Positions 8,188 to 17,687 of a stretch of DNA of 49,639 bases are shown one piece after another. Made by a program: the position numbers and the translations under genes. Positions within the stretch are counted from its first letter, which is position 1; each line of letters starts with the position of its first letter. Source of the stretch: Deltaproteobacteria bacterium (GTDB taxonomy: Bacteria > Desulfobacterota > DSM-4660 > Desulfatiglandales > HGW-15). The stretch spans positions 1-49,639 of the forward strand of contig JAFDEE010000036.1 of NCBI GenBank assembly GCA_019310525.1, read 5' to 3'. Below the pieces are notes generated by a model, which saw only the letters and a program-made list of their open reading frames with translations, was not told where the DNA came from and made no database searches.

Positions 8188-8838
8188 ATGGATTTATTTC
8201 AGGCTATCATGGAGAGGAGAAGCACCAGGGCCTTTCTGGAAAAACCCGTGGAAAGAGAAGTCCTTGAATCCCTTTTGACATACGCCATCCAGGCTCCCTC
8301 CGCCATCAACATCCAGCCGTGGGAATTGACCGTCGTATCCGGAGAAGAGAAGAAGAGGCTGAGCAGGCTGCTGATAAAGAGGATGCGCGAGAGGAACATT
8401 TCCTGCGCTCCCGGGGCCAAAAGACCTTTGCCCGAGTACTTCGTGGACCGCCAGAGGGGCCTGCTGGAGAGCATGCGTCCTTACCTTCCCGAAGAACTGC
8501 CATTCCAGGAGTTCGTCAACGAGGGAAGCTGCAATTTTTACGGGGCCCCGACCGCCATCATCGTCTCCATTGACCAGGTATTCTCGAGTGCCCGGCTGAC
8601 AGACATCGGAATCCTCGTGGGGTATCTCGTCCTGGCCGCCCACGGGCTCGGCCTGGGGACTTGCCCCATCGGCCTGATCACGGCCTTCGGCGATGACATC
8701 AAGGAGGAATTGAACCTCTCGGAAGACAAGCAGGTTGTAATAGGTATCGCCGTCGGATACCGGGATCCGGAAGGGCCGATCAACAAGTCCAGGTCCGAAA
8801 GGGTCCCTCTCAAGGAAGTGGTGACCTGGCGGGAATAG
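8188..8838 (+). CDS. Nitroreductase-family FMN oxidoreductase
   Basis: A flavin enzyme of about 216 aa that would reduce nitro, quinone or enoate-like substrates with NAD(P)H. It begins MDLFQAIMERRSTRAFL, the typical opening with the FMN-phosphate-contacting RRSTR. It continues with APSAINIQPWE and has the C-terminal FMN region GLGTCPIGLI and AVGYRDPEG. An insertion of about 30 residues (CAPGAKRPLPEYFVDRQRG region) precedes the YGAPTAI strand. The chosen start is supported by the promoter at 8128. It is divergent from the KamA-like gene and stands alone. Substrate cannot be read from sequence. Confidence 0.9.
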   Translation: MDLFQAIMERRSTRAFLEKPVEREVLESLLTYAIQAPSAINIQPWELTVVSGEEKKRLSRLLIKRMRERNISCAPGAKRPLPEYFVDRQRGLLESMRPYLPEELPFQEFVNEGSCNFYGAPTAIIVSIDQVFSSARLTDIGILVGYLVLAAHGLGLGTCPIGLITAFGDDIKEELNLSEDKQVVIGIAVGYRDPEGPINKSRSERVPLKEVVTWRE

Positions 8839-9074
8839 ACCCCTGTCTGAATAGACCCCCGTCTCCCGCTTCCCCCCTTGGCTTCCGGGGCGGACACCTG
8901 ATTTGATTCACCATGATAGGGGACCCCACCTTTGGGAGGGGGAGCATATCGCACCCGTTTCTCAGGGGATAAACAGGAGAATGGATGGAACCGATCCCAT
9001 TTCACTGGAAAGGCGGGGAGGCCGTGCCTGGCCGGGATCGGGTACTAGGGTAAACCAACCTGGGAGTCAAGCCG

Positions 9075-9761
9075 ATGAAAAAGAACAAACAGGTGGTCAC
9101 CTTTCTTGGAAAGGACACGGAATTTGAAGGAAGGCTGAACTTCAACGGAAGCATTCGCATTGACGGTCATTTCAAGGGCGAAATCCACTCCGACGGAAAC
9201 CTTATCGTGGGGGAAGAAGGGATGATCGAGGCCGATATGCACGTCGGATTCCTCGTGATCCGGGGGGAGGTCCATGGAAACATAATCGCCGATCAGCGCG
9301 TCGATATCCGGGCACCGGGTAAGGTTTTCGGAAACGTGCAGGCCCCTACAGTCGTGATCGACGAGGGTGTCATTTTCGAGGGTCAGACCCGGATGTATCA
9401 GGCGAGGGCAGTGCAGGCCGACTCATCGGATGTGGTGGATTCGGCCCAGTACGCCGGCGGTCCGCCCCAAAACCTGACGGCGATCTATGGGGTGATCAGC
9501 GAAGAGGGGACCGGGAAACCCATACGAAATGCCGAGGTGCGCGTAAAGGGTGACGAGAAAAAGGAGACCCAGTCGAATGCCTCGGGCTATTACGAGCTGA
9601 TCCACCTCAGGGACGGGAAGTGGAAAGTCAAAGTCAAGGCCAAGGGTTATCGAAAGGTGGAATCGGTGATCGAGATATCCGGCGGCGGCGCCCATAAGCA
9701 GGACTTCGCCCTTCAACCCAAAAAGGGCCGTAAAGAGCCTCCCCGGGAAATCCCGACGTAA
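9075..9761 (+). CDS. Bactofilin with C-terminal carboxypeptidase-regulatory-like domain
   Basis: Bactofilins polymerise without nucleotide into filaments near the membrane and help shape the envelope. Residues 1-115 form the right-handed beta-helix domain, opening TFLGKDTEFEGRLNFNGSIR and repeating short I/V-G-x-I steps. After a linker, residues about 135-215 look like a carboxypeptidase regulatory-like beta-sandwich (GVISEEGTGKPIRNAEVRVKG, then SGYYELIHLRDGKWKVKV and KGYRK). No signal peptide or membrane segment is seen. GGGAG lies 7 nt before the ATG. The basic tail KKGRKEPPREIPT could contact membrane or cell wall. Bactofilin assignment is solid; the extra domain is unusual. Confidence 0.88.
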   Translation: MKKNKQVVTFLGKDTEFEGRLNFNGSIRIDGHFKGEIHSDGNLIVGEEGMIEADMHVGFLVIRGEVHGNIIADQRVDIRAPGKVFGNVQAPTVVIDEGVIFEGQTRMYQARAVQADSSDVVDSAQYAGGPPQNLTAIYGVISEEGTGKPIRNAEVRVKGDEKKETQSNASGYYELIHLRDGKWKVKVKAKGYRKVESVIEISGGGAHKQDFALQPKKGRKEPPREIPT

Positions 9762-9776
9762 AACAGCGCACAGGGA

Positions 9777-11132
9777 TCAAAACAGGACCTCCATGAGGCC
9801 GTTGATTGAATCCAGCCCCAGGAGTTCCATCCCTTCCTCCCTGCTTGATTCATGCTGGTTGGTAGTGGAAAGAATACACCGGGTAAACCCCATTTTTCTC
9901 GCCTCGTTGATGCGCATATGGGGCCGACTCACGGCCCGGATCTCGCCAGCCAAACCGACTTCTCCGAAAAGAACCGTGTTTTCCGCCACCGGCTTATTAA
10001 TAAAGCTTGATATCAGGGCGGAAATGATTCCCAGGTCCGCCGCGGGCTCATCCACCTTCAGTCCTCCGGCGACGTTCACGAAGATGTCCTGGTCCCCCAT
10101 CTCAATGCCCAGCCTCTTCCCGAGAACGGCCACCAGAAGCGATATCCGGTTGTGGTCCACGCCGATCGCCGTGCGCCTGGGCATACCCAGGGGACTGGGG
10201 CCTACCAAAGCCTGGATTTCCAGCAGGACCGGCCGGGTTCCTTCTATGCAAGGGATGACCACGGACCCGGACGCCCCCTCCGGCCTCTCCTCCAAAAAGA
10301 TGCGGGAGGGATTGCCCACCTCCTCCAACCCCGTGTCCTTCATTTCAAATACACCGATCTCATTGGTGGATCCGTAGCGGTTCTTTACGGCCCGAAGGAT
10401 CCGGAAGGCATGGGTCCCGTCTCCCTCGAAATACAGAACCGTGTCCACCAAATGCTCCAGCACCTTGGGTCCTGCGATGGCCCCGTCTTTGGTAACATGG
10501 CCGACCAGGAAGGTTGGTGTGCCCGTTTTCTTCGCCCAGGCCAGGAGCCGGGAAGCGACCTCCCTGACCTGGCCCACGCTCCCGGGAGCCGAGGAGAGCA
10601 GATCCGTGTAAAGGGTCTGGATGGAGTCCACCACCAGCAGGTCGGGGGGCATCCGCTCCATTCGCTCGAAGAGGTCCTCCAGGCAGGTCCCGGTGAGCAC
10701 GTAAAGATCGTCTGAATGGACGGAGAGGCGTTCTGCCCGGAGTTTGATTTGCTGGGGGGATTCTTCGCCCGAAAGGTAGAGGGCCTTCAGCCCCTGGGTG
10801 GCGAATCTATAGGCGGCCTGGAGCACCAGGGTCGATTTCCCGATGCCCGGATCGCCCCCGATCAACACGAGGGATCCGGGAACAAGGCCCCCGCCCAGGG
10901 TACGGTCGAATTCCTGAATGCCGGTCCTGATCCTGAGCTCCGGGTCGAGGGGAACAGCATTGATGGGACGGGGATCCCCCATTTCCCGCAATGGCTCCCT
11001 TTCCCTTCCGGACCCCAAGGACTCCTCTACAAGGGAGTTCCACTCGCCGCAGTCGGGGCAGCGTCCCATCCACTTGGGGGATTGGTAGGCACAGTTCTGA
11101 CATACGAAAAGAATTTTTTTCGACTTCACCAT
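9777..11132 (-). CDS. radA: DNA repair protein RadA
   Basis: A RecA-like ATPase that promotes branch migration during recombinational repair. From the N-terminus: a zinc finger (CQNC...CPDC), Walker A GGDPGIGKST, the RadA-specific KNRYGSTNEIG motif, and a Lon-protease-like C-terminal domain. The start at 11132 (MVKSKKILFVCQNC) matches the family; the open frame extends to 11189, but those 19 extra codons overlap repeat copy C and lack homology. AGGG lies a little upstream. The gene is convergent with the bactofilin gene, with only 15 nt between stops. The length of 451 aa is typical. Confidence 0.95.
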   Translation of the reverse strand: MVKSKKILFVCQNCAYQSPKWMGRCPDCGEWNSLVEESLGSGREREPLREMGDPRPINAVPLDPELRIRTGIQEFDRTLGGGLVPGSLVLIGGDPGIGKSTLVLQAAYRFATQGLKALYLSGEESPQQIKLRAERLSVHSDDLYVLTGTCLEDLFERMERMPPDLLVVDSIQTLYTDLLSSAPGSVGQVREVASRLLAWAKKTGTPTFLVGHVTKDGAIAGPKVLEHLVDTVLYFEGDGTHAFRILRAVKNRYGSTNEIGVFEMKDTGLEEVGNPSRIFLEERPEGASGSVVIPCIEGTRPVLLEIQALVGPSPLGMPRRTAIGVDHNRISLLVAVLGKRLGIEMGDQDIFVNVAGGLKVDEPAADLGIISALISSFINKPVAENTVLFGEVGLAGEIRAVSRPHMRINEARKMGFTRCILSTTNQHESSREEGMELLGLDSINGLMEVLF

Positions 11133-11157
11133 CGGATACCCTGAAAGGCTCTTCATG

Positions 11158-11352
11158 GAGACCTTTGAAAAACGCCCCCTTTTGCCCAATCTCTGCGCCT
11201 GCCTGTGCCGGGCCTATCTGCCGTTCCGACGGGACAGGCAGGCACGGCAGACAGGTCAGACTCAAATTTTAATCCTCGAAATACTCCAATGTATTCCTGC
11301 GGTTAAAATTTTCGCCTTCCTTGACCCTTGGACAAAATTGAACATTTTTTAG
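11158..11352 (+). repeat. Mosaic palindromic repeat, copy C (GAGACCTTTG-type ends)
   Basis: The left end GAGACCTTTGAAAAACG is intact; the right end is eroded to TTTTTTAGG. The core (CTCAAATTTTAATCCTCG, then GGTTAAAATTTTCGCC) is nearly identical to copy B. Between left end and core sits a long GC-rich palindrome (about 11197-11255) built from CCTGCCTGTGCCG and CGGGACAGGCAGGCACGG. It abuts the radA start. Confidence 0.85.
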
Positions 11353-11494
11353 GTTTTCACCCTCTGCCGGTATCTTGGAAAAGAAACCGGTAGCATTGTT
11401 TTTCATGGGAGGGAAGGTGTCAACGAAAATTATGTCTTTTTGAAACCTCAGGGCGAAGAAGGCATCTATAGTACCAGCCCCCGGGGTCACCTTG

Positions 11495-11523
11495 TTGACA
11501 AAGGGCTTGGGCGGTGTTACGGT
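11495..11523 (+). promoter_or_regulatory. Candidate promoter of trxA-trxB
   Basis: A perfect -35 TTGACA, a 17-nt spacer and a weak -10 TACGGT, with the trxA start 48 nt further on. The rest of 11353-11570 holds nothing else that I recognise. Confidence 0.45.
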
Positions 11524-11570
11524 TTAAGCTGTCATTCAAAGCATTTAGTCATGGAAAGGAGATCTTTCTT

Positions 11571-11894
11571 ATGGGAAACGTAATGGAAGTCACTGACGAA
11601 ACCTTTGAGGCGGAAATCGAGAAGTCGGAGATTCCCGCCATGGTGGATTTTTGGGCCGATTGGTGTGGGCCTTGCAAAATGATCGGCCCTGTGGTGGAGG
11701 AACTCGCTGCCGAATACCAGGGAAAAATCAAGATCGCCAAGATGAATGTGGACAACAACCGCGAAACCCCGGCAAAGTTCGGTATACGAAGCATTCCCAC
11801 CCTCATCCTGTTCAAGGGAGGGGAAGTCGCCCAGACCATCATCGGGGCTCAACCCAAAAGTTATATCGAGGAAGAGATCAAGAAGGTCCTGTAG
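11571..11894 (+). CDS. trxA: Thioredoxin
   Basis: A 107-aa cytoplasmic dithiol reductant with the active site WCGPC in FWADWCGPCKM, the cis-proline region SIPTLILFKGGE and the usual length. The ATG at 11571 is preceded by AAAGGAGAT at good spacing; the longer open frame from 11514 has no ribosome site. The stop TAG is directly followed by the trxB ATG, so the two proteins are co-expressed as substrate and reductase. Confidence 0.96.
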   Translation: MGNVMEVTDETFEAEIEKSEIPAMVDFWADWCGPCKMIGPVVEELAAEYQGKIKIAKMNVDNNRETPAKFGIRSIPTLILFKGGEVAQTIIGAQPKSYIEEEIKKVL

Positions 11895-12815
11895 ATGCAC
11901 GATGTAATCATCATAGGCGGAGGGCCTGCAGGGTTGACTGCGGGCCTTTACAATGCCCGGGCGAGACTGGATGTCCTGCTTCTTGAAAAGTTGAGTCCAG
12001 GAGGCCAGGTACTTACGACCGATTGGGTGGAAAACTACCCCGGTTTCCCTGAAGGCGTCTCCGGATTTGAACTCATGGACAGGATGAGACGCCAGGCCGA
12101 AAACTTCGGTCTCGTGATAAAAAACAAGGAAGTACTGGGCCTTGAATTCCACGGGGCCCGGAAAGTGGTCCGAACCTCTGATGAACATCTTGAAGCCAAG
12201 GCCCTGATTCTCGCATGCGGGGCGACCCCCAGGAAACTGGGGATCGAGGGAGAGGACCTCCTTGTAGGCAAGGGGGTCTCTTACTGTGCGACCTGTGACG
12301 GAGCCTTCTTCCGGGACCAGGAGGTTGCGGTGATCGGTGGAGGGGATACTGCCGTGGAGGAAGCCCTCTTCCTGACACGTTTTGCAAGTAAGGTCACCCT
12401 GATTCACCGAAGGGACGCCCTGCGGGCCACAAGGGTATTGCAGGAAAGGGCCATGGCGGAGGAGAAGATTGAATTCCTGTGGGATACAGTGCCTGTGAAG
12501 ATCCTCGGGAATACCGCCGTGGAAGGGATTGAACTAAGAAATGTCAAGACCGGCGAGACTTCAGAAAAGCAGGTCAAAGGGATCTTTGTCTTCATCGGAA
12601 CGAATCCCAACACCGAGCTGGTGAAAGGCCTTCTCGAACTGGATGAGAACGGATTCATCGTCACCGACAACAAGATGGAAAGCTCCGTTCCGGGCGTTTT
12701 TGCAGCCGGGGACGTTCGCTCCAAGCTTCTTCGCCAAATTTCCACCGCGGTGGGAGAAGGAGCGGCGGCCTCCTTTTCGGCCGAACGGTACCTGGAAGGT
12801 CTTGGTTCAGGGTAG
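11895..12815 (+). CDS. trxB: Thioredoxin reductase
   Basis: A FAD enzyme that passes electrons from NADPH to thioredoxin. The N-terminal FAD site is IIIGGGPAGLTAG, the redox pair is in CATCDGAFF, the NAD(P) site is VIGGGDTAVEEALFL followed by HRRDALRA, and the C-terminal FAD motif is VFAAGDVR. HRRD-x3-R suggests NADPH rather than NADH. The 306-aa length is standard. It starts at the base after the trxA stop, with the ribosome site inside trxA. bamD follows after 11 nt. Confidence 0.96.
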   Translation: MHDVIIIGGGPAGLTAGLYNARARLDVLLLEKLSPGGQVLTTDWVENYPGFPEGVSGFELMDRMRRQAENFGLVIKNKEVLGLEFHGARKVVRTSDEHLEAKALILACGATPRKLGIEGEDLLVGKGVSYCATCDGAFFRDQEVAVIGGGDTAVEEALFLTRFASKVTLIHRRDALRATRVLQERAMAEEKIEFLWDTVPVKILGNTAVEGIELRNVKTGETSEKQVKGIFVFIGTNPNTELVKGLLELDENGFIVTDNKMESSVPGVFAAGDVRSKLLRQISTAVGEGAAASFSAERYLEGLGSG

Positions 12816-12826
12816 GGGGAATGACC

Positions 12827-13531
12827 ATGCCCACATCATGGAAGGTTTTGAAGCTATTGGTTTTAAGTCTTGCTTCGGTTTTCCTCCTCGGAGGATGCTC
12901 GATGATCGACGATTATCTCTTCGGGGGGGGGGAAGAAATGAATCCCGCCGAACTCATGGCCCGGGGCATGGAAAAGATGGACAAGGGCCAATACAAAGCG
13001 GCCGTAGAGTCCTTTCAAATGATCAAGGACCGATACCCTTACAGCAAATACGCCGTCCTGGCGGAGCTGAGGATGGCCGACGCCCTTTACCGGACGGAAG
13101 AATACGATGCCGCCTTTGAGGCCTACGATGAATTCGAAAAACTCCATCCCAAGCACAAGCATATCCCTTACGTCATTTACCAAAAGGGCATGTGCCACTT
13201 CAGGCAGATGCGGAGCAACGACAGGGAGCAGTCTCACACCCTCCGGGCAAAGGAGGAATTCGAGCGCCTGATCCGGCGTTTCCCCAGGGATGACTATGCA
13301 CACCTGGCCCGAAAAAATATACGAAAGTGCCTGATTTTCCTTGCTGAATACGAACTCAACGTGGGCCATTTCTACTTCAAGATGGGAAAATACAAGGCGG
13401 CCCTGGCCAGATACGATTATATCATTAAAAATTACCCCGACATGGGACAATACAGCGAGGCCCTGGAATACATCAGCCGATGCAAACAGAAGCTTGCGGA
13501 AGGAGAAAAGAAGAAAGAAAAAAAGGGGTGA
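12827..13531 (+). CDS. bamD: Outer membrane assembly lipoprotein BamD
   Basis: Part of the BAM complex that folds beta-barrel proteins into the outer membrane; a lipid anchor faces the periplasm. The signal sequence ends in the lipobox LLGGCS, followed by five TPR-like units: ALMARGMEKMDKG-like start, then RYPYSKYA, LHPKHKHI, RFPRDDYA and NYPDMGQYS. The product of 234 aa has the highly charged tail KKKEKKG. AGGGGGA is too close to the ATG at 12821 but well spaced for the ATG at 12827, which I chose. Its placement right behind trxB suggests joint transcription. Confidence 0.9.
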   Translation: MPTSWKVLKLLVLSLASVFLLGGCSMIDDYLFGGGEEMNPAELMARGMEKMDKGQYKAAVESFQMIKDRYPYSKYAVLAELRMADALYRTEEYDAAFEAYDEFEKLHPKHKHIPYVIYQKGMCHFRQMRSNDREQSHTLRAKEEFERLIRRFPRDDYAHLARKNIRKCLIFLAEYELNVGHFYFKMGKYKAALARYDYIIKNYPDMGQYSEALEYISRCKQKLAEGEKKKEKKG

Positions 13532-13552
13532 AAGTGAAAGGTGAGATGTAAG

Positions 13553-13586
13553 CCTGGGGGCGTTTCGAGAACGAAGCCCCCCCAGG
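13553..13586 (+). terminator. Hairpin terminator after bamD
   Basis: CCTGGGGGC pairs with GCCCCCCCAGG, followed by TTGTTTAC. It lies between convergent bamD and alaS. Downstream (about 13624-13685) are two imperfect direct copies of GCAAGCCGCAGGGGATCA of unknown role. Confidence 0.65.
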
Positions 13587-13698
13587 TTGTTTACTTTCGT
13601 GAACCTAATGAACCTCCCTCAGGCAAGCCGCAGGGGATCATAAGTTGTTCTGGTCTTTTCAACGCAGCAAGCTGCGGGGAATCAGGCCGTGAGAAAAA

Positions 13699-16341
13699 TT
13701 AAAGCCCCTCGGCCACCAGATCGAATGTAGAGGAGAGTGCTGAATCCAGGGCCTCCGGCCTGCTCCCTCCCCCTTGGGCCATATCCGGCCTGCCGCCGCC
13801 TTTTCCGCCCACCTTTTCGGCCAATCGGCGAATGATTTCCCCTGCCTTGAAACGCTCCTGCAAGTCGTCAGTGACGATGCAGATGAGGAGGGCTTTGTCC
13901 GGCCTTTTGGACCCTAGTACCGCGATTCCGGAATCCAGTTTCTCTTTCACCCGGTCGGCGAATTCCCTCAGTTCGCGGGGTGAGTCAGCATCCACTTCAC
14001 GAACCAGCACCTTGACTCCTCCAACCTCACGAATCCCTGAGAGAAGGTCCCCGGATTGCAGGGAACGAAGCCTGGCCTTCAGGGACTCTATCTCGCGGTC
14101 CATTGATTTCTGTTGTTTCAAGAGTCTCTCGGCCCGGTCCTTGAGTTGATCCGGGGAAGTCTTCAAGAGAGAAGAGACCTCTTTCAGCTCGCTTTCCTGA
14201 GACTGGACGAATTCCAGAGCAGCCTCGCCGGTCAGGGCCTCGATTCGCCGCAGATTGGCCCCAACGGCACTCTCACTCACGATCTTGAAAAGGCCGATGT
14301 CTCCCGTTCTTGCCGTGTGGGTTCCTCCGCAAAGTTCCATGCTCACCCCGTCCCCGATCCGAACCAGGCGAACCCTCTCCCCGTACCGTTCTTCGAAGAT
14401 GGCCATGGCCCCGGTATCCAGGGCCTCCTGCCTGTCCATCTCTTGGATGGAAAGGGGGTGGTTTTCCCGAATACGCCGGTTTACGAGACGTTCCACTTCC
14501 CGGAGTTTTTCGGGATCCACCTGGGTAAAATGGCTGAAGTCGAAGCGAAGGCGCTCCGGGGAAACCAGGGAGCCGGCCTGTTTGACGTGGTCCCCGAGGA
14601 CCTCCCTCAGGGCCGCGTGGAGAAGATGGGTGGCCGTGTGGTTGCAGGCCGTGGCCCTTCTCTTGGCGGCGTCCACCCGGGCCTCAACCAGATCACCCTT
14701 GGAGAGCCGGCCTTGCAGGACTTTGCCCTGGTGGACGATGAAGTCCTGGCCGAATTTGAGCGTTCCCAAGATCTCCACCTGCAGGTTCTCACCGCTGAGC
14801 CAACCCTTGTCCCCGACCTGTCCCCCGGCCTCGCCGTAAAAAGGAGTTCGGTCCAGAAGCACCTCCACCTCGTCTCCCGCACCGGCGGAGGGCACCTCTT
14901 CACCCTCCATGAGAAGGGCCGTCACCTCGCAAGGGGAGACGAGCTGCCCGTAGCCCACAAAGACGCTGGAAAGACCCTCCGCCGCCAGTTTGCGGTAGAC
15001 CTCCGGGATCTCCTCTTCCCCGCTGCCCTTCCAGGACTCCTGGGACTTTCGCCGCTGCCGGTCCATGGCCTCCTCATAACCCGGAAGATCGACCCGAAGC
15101 CCCTCTTCCCTGGCAACGTCCACGAGGATGTCGACCGAAAGCCCGTAGGTATCGTAAAGTTTGAAGGCCACTTCTCCCGGGATGGTGTCTTCTCCCTTGG
15201 TTCTCAGGGTCTCGATCTCTTCTCTCAATACCCTCATGCCATGGTGAAGGGTATCGGCGAAACGTTTTTCCTCACTGAGCACGACACCCTCGATGAAGCT
15301 CCTGGAAGCCGTCAGTTCCGGGAAGTCTCCGCCCATAAAATCGATCACCTTGTCCGCGATGAGGTGAAGGAAGGGCTCCTCGATGCCCAGGACCTGCCCG
15401 AACCGGATGGCCCTGCGGATAATCCTTCTCAGGACATAACCCCTACCCTCGTTGGAAGGCATCACGCCGTCCCCTATGAGAAAGGCGGCTGCCCGGGCGT
15501 GGTCGGCGATCACCCTGAAGGATACGTCCTGCCGGGTCTCTTCTCCGTATTCCTTGCCAGCGATCTCGGAGATCCCCCGGATGATGTCCCTGAAAAGATC
15601 CGTATCATAATTGCTCTTTACTCCCTGGACCACGGCGGCCAGTCTCTCAAGTCCCATGCCGGTATCGATGCTGGGCCTTGGGAGGGGATGAAGGGTGCCG
15701 TCGGGATCGCGATTGAATTGCATGAAGACCAGGTTCCAAATCTCCAGGTAGCGGTCGCACTCGCACCCGGGTGCGCACTCAGGTCTTCCACAGCCCACGG
15801 ACTCTCCTTGATCGATCAGGATTTCCGAACAGGGCCCGCAGGGTCCCGTATCCCCCATGGCCCAGAAATTGTCCTTCTCCCCCAGGCGGACGATCCTCTC
15901 GGCGGGCACGCCGATCTGCTTCTCCCATATTTTGTATGCCTCGTCGTCTTCCCTGAATACGGAAACATAAAGGCGGTCCGCCGGCAGCCCGTAGCCTTCC
16001 GTCAGCAGTTCCCAGCTCCAGGATATGGCCTTCTCTTTGAAATAATCACCGAAGGAGAAGTTCCCGAGCATTTCAAAGAAGGTATGATGTCTCGCGGTAT
16101 ATCCCACGTTCTCCAGGTCGTTGTGTTTCCCCCCGGCCCGGACGCACTTTTGGGAGGTCACAGCCCGGTTGTAGCTCCTCTTCTCCTCTCCCAGGAACAG
16201 CCGCTTGAATTGCACCATGCCGGCGTTGGTAAACAACAGGGAGGGATCCTCCCTGGGGATGAGGGGGGCGCTGGCGACCCTCTCATGCCCGCGTTCCGTA
16301 AAAAAGTCGAAAAATTTCTGCCTGATTTCTCTGAAATCCAT
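13699..16341 (-). CDS. alaS: Alanyl-tRNA synthetase
   Basis: Charges tRNA-Ala and edits mischarged Ser/Gly. The N-terminus has the class II catalytic core: LFTNAGMVQFK, QKCVRAGGKHNDL, then HHTFFEMLGNFSFGDYFK. The zinc-dependent editing domain shows HTATHLLHAAL and CGGTHTARTGDIG. A coiled coil and a glycine-rich C-Ala domain (GGKGGGRPDMAQGGG) complete the 880 aa, as usual. It starts 3 nt after the recA stop, so it is translated from a recA-alaS mRNA. A 743-aa open frame on the opposite strand is a GC-driven shadow. Confidence 0.97.
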   Translation of the reverse strand: MDFREIRQKFFDFFTERGHERVASAPLIPREDPSLLFTNAGMVQFKRLFLGEEKRSYNRAVTSQKCVRAGGKHNDLENVGYTARHHTFFEMLGNFSFGDYFKEKAISWSWELLTEGYGLPADRLYVSVFREDDEAYKIWEKQIGVPAERIVRLGEKDNFWAMGDTGPCGPCSEILIDQGESVGCGRPECAPGCECDRYLEIWNLVFMQFNRDPDGTLHPLPRPSIDTGMGLERLAAVVQGVKSNYDTDLFRDIIRGISEIAGKEYGEETRQDVSFRVIADHARAAAFLIGDGVMPSNEGRGYVLRRIIRRAIRFGQVLGIEEPFLHLIADKVIDFMGGDFPELTASRSFIEGVVLSEEKRFADTLHHGMRVLREEIETLRTKGEDTIPGEVAFKLYDTYGLSVDILVDVAREEGLRVDLPGYEEAMDRQRRKSQESWKGSGEEEIPEVYRKLAAEGLSSVFVGYGQLVSPCEVTALLMEGEEVPSAGAGDEVEVLLDRTPFYGEAGGQVGDKGWLSGENLQVEILGTLKFGQDFIVHQGKVLQGRLSKGDLVEARVDAAKRRATACNHTATHLLHAALREVLGDHVKQAGSLVSPERLRFDFSHFTQVDPEKLREVERLVNRRIRENHPLSIQEMDRQEALDTGAMAIFEERYGERVRLVRIGDGVSMELCGGTHTARTGDIGLFKIVSESAVGANLRRIEALTGEAALEFVQSQESELKEVSSLLKTSPDQLKDRAERLLKQQKSMDREIESLKARLRSLQSGDLLSGIREVGGVKVLVREVDADSPRELREFADRVKEKLDSGIAVLGSKRPDKALLICIVTDDLQERFKAGEIIRRLAEKVGGKGGGRPDMAQGGGSRPEALDSALSSTFDLVAEGL

Positions 16342-16344
16342 TGA

Positions 16345-17379
16345 TCAATCCTTTGCCTTCTTTTCTTCGGCTTCCTCCTCTGTCTTGATCAGGCCGGTCT
16401 TTTCCCTGATCATACGGGTAAGACGCTCCAGGGTGTCCCGGTTTTCCGCAAGGAACCGCTTGACATTCTCACGGCCCTGACCCAGCCGTTCTCCTTCAAA
16501 GGAATACCATGCTCCGCTCTTCTCCACGATTCCCATGGAGACGCTCAAGTCCAGGATGTCTCCTTCCCTGGAAATGCCCCTCCCGTAAATAATATCGAAT
16601 TCGGCCTCCTTGAAGGGGGGGGCGATCTTGTTTTTTACTACCTTGACCCGGGTCCGGTTCCCAACCACCTGGTCCCCTTCCTTGATGGCCCCTATGCGCC
16701 GGATATCCAATCGCTGGGAGGCGTAAAACTTGAGCGCATTGCCGCCCGTGGTGGTCTCGGGGCTCCCGAACATGACCCCGATTTTCATCCGGATCTGGTT
16801 GATGAAAATAACGCAGGTCCTGGACTTGCTGATGGTGGCCGTGAGTTTCCGGAGGGCTTGGGACATAAGACGGGCCTGGAGCCCCACGTGCTGGTCTCCC
16901 ATCTCTCCCTCAATCTCGGCGCGAGGGACGAGCGCGGCAACGGAGTCGATGATCAAGACATCGATAGCTCCGCTCCTTACCAGGATTTCCGCTATGTCCA
17001 GGGCCTGTTCCCCTGTATCGGGCTGGGAGACGAGCAGGCTGTCCACGTCAACCCCGAGCCTCCTGGCATAACCTACGTCCAGGGCGTGCTCCGCATCGAT
17101 AAAGGCCACCATGCCGTCCAACATCTGGGCCTCTGCGGCGATATGGAGAGCGAGGGTCGTTTTTCCAGATGATTCGGGACCATAAATCTCCACGACCCTT
17201 CCTCTGGGTACTCCCCCGACACCGAGAGCCAGATCCAGCGCCAGAGAACCGGTCGGGATGGCCGGGATATCCACCACCCTTTCCTCGCCCATCTTCATAA
17301 TGGAACCACGGCCGAACTGCCTTTCGATTTGGGAAATGGCCTGTTGAACCGCTCGTTCCCTATCCGATTGCTTTACCAT
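16345..17379 (-). CDS. recA: Recombinase RecA
   Basis: ATP-dependent strand exchange and SOS co-protease. It shows [13 protein letters not shown] (Walker A), the [15 protein letters not shown] region, [15 protein letters not shown], the L2-adjacent [19 protein letters not shown] and an acidic tail. The length of 344 aa is typical. GGGAGGG lies shortly upstream of the ATG. It is downstream of pgpA-cinA-thpR, an order seen in related bacteria, but the 308-nt gap before it suggests its own promoter. Confidence 0.97.
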   Translation of the reverse strand: MVKQSDRERAVQQAISQIERQFGRGSIMKMGEERVVDIPAIPTGSLALDLALGVGGVPRGRVVEIYGPESSGKTTLALHIAAEAQMLDGMVAFIDAEHALDVGYARRLGVDVDSLLVSQPDTGEQALDIAEILVRSGAIDVLIIDSVAALVPRAEIEGEMGDQHVGLQARLMSQALRKLTATISKSRTCVIFINQIRMKIGVMFGSPETTTGGNALKFYASQRLDIRRIGAIKEGDQVVGNRTRVKVVKNKIAPPFKEAEFDIIYGRGISREGDILDLSVSMGIVEKSGAWYSFEGERLGQGRENVKRFLAENRDTLERLTRMIREKTGLIKTEEEAEEKKAKD

Positions 17380-17687
17380 GCATTACCCTCCCTCGCTCGG
17401 GCCTTTGGCCGGCATCCTCAAAAAACGGGCGAAGCGGGGAAAAGACCTTAAAAATTGAGGATTCACGCCGGCCGGCCCTTCCTGTTTCAGGACCGAAACT
17501 CCTGCGATCCGGCAAAACTCATTGATTTGCCGGTGAAAAAACAACGCCGATCAAGGTTCATGTTTAAGGTTATACGTCCCAAAGTAAATCAACCTCTCCT
17601 GTATAAACCAGAAAACGCCGCACGGCAATACCCGAGGATTCGACATGAAAACCCCTGGGAGGACATCCCTTACACACCTTTCAGTCC
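17380..17687. other. recA upstream region
   Basis: 308 nt without a gene between thpR and recA, expected to hold the recA promoter and SOS operator. An 8-bp perfect inverted repeat ATCCTCAA/TTGAGGAT (17414-17421 and 17455-17462) lies in the probable leader. A CTG-N7-CAG element occurs near 17600, but it is shorter than the usual LexA box, so no operator is claimed. Confidence 0.3.

Noticed and set aside
13624-13685. Direct repeats GCAAGCCGCAGGGGATCA / GCAAGCTGCGGGGAATCA between bamD and alaS
   Set aside because: Only two imperfect copies; too little to define an element, noted under the terminator.
14113-16344. 743-aa open frame opposite alaS
   Set aside because: Mirror frame of a well-supported essential gene; composition driven by GC-rich third positions, no recognisable domain.
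17590-17612. LexA-like CTG-N7-CAG upstream of recA
   Set aside because: Three bases shorter than the CTGT-N8-ACAG box, and deltaproteobacterial LexA sites vary; not enough to call.
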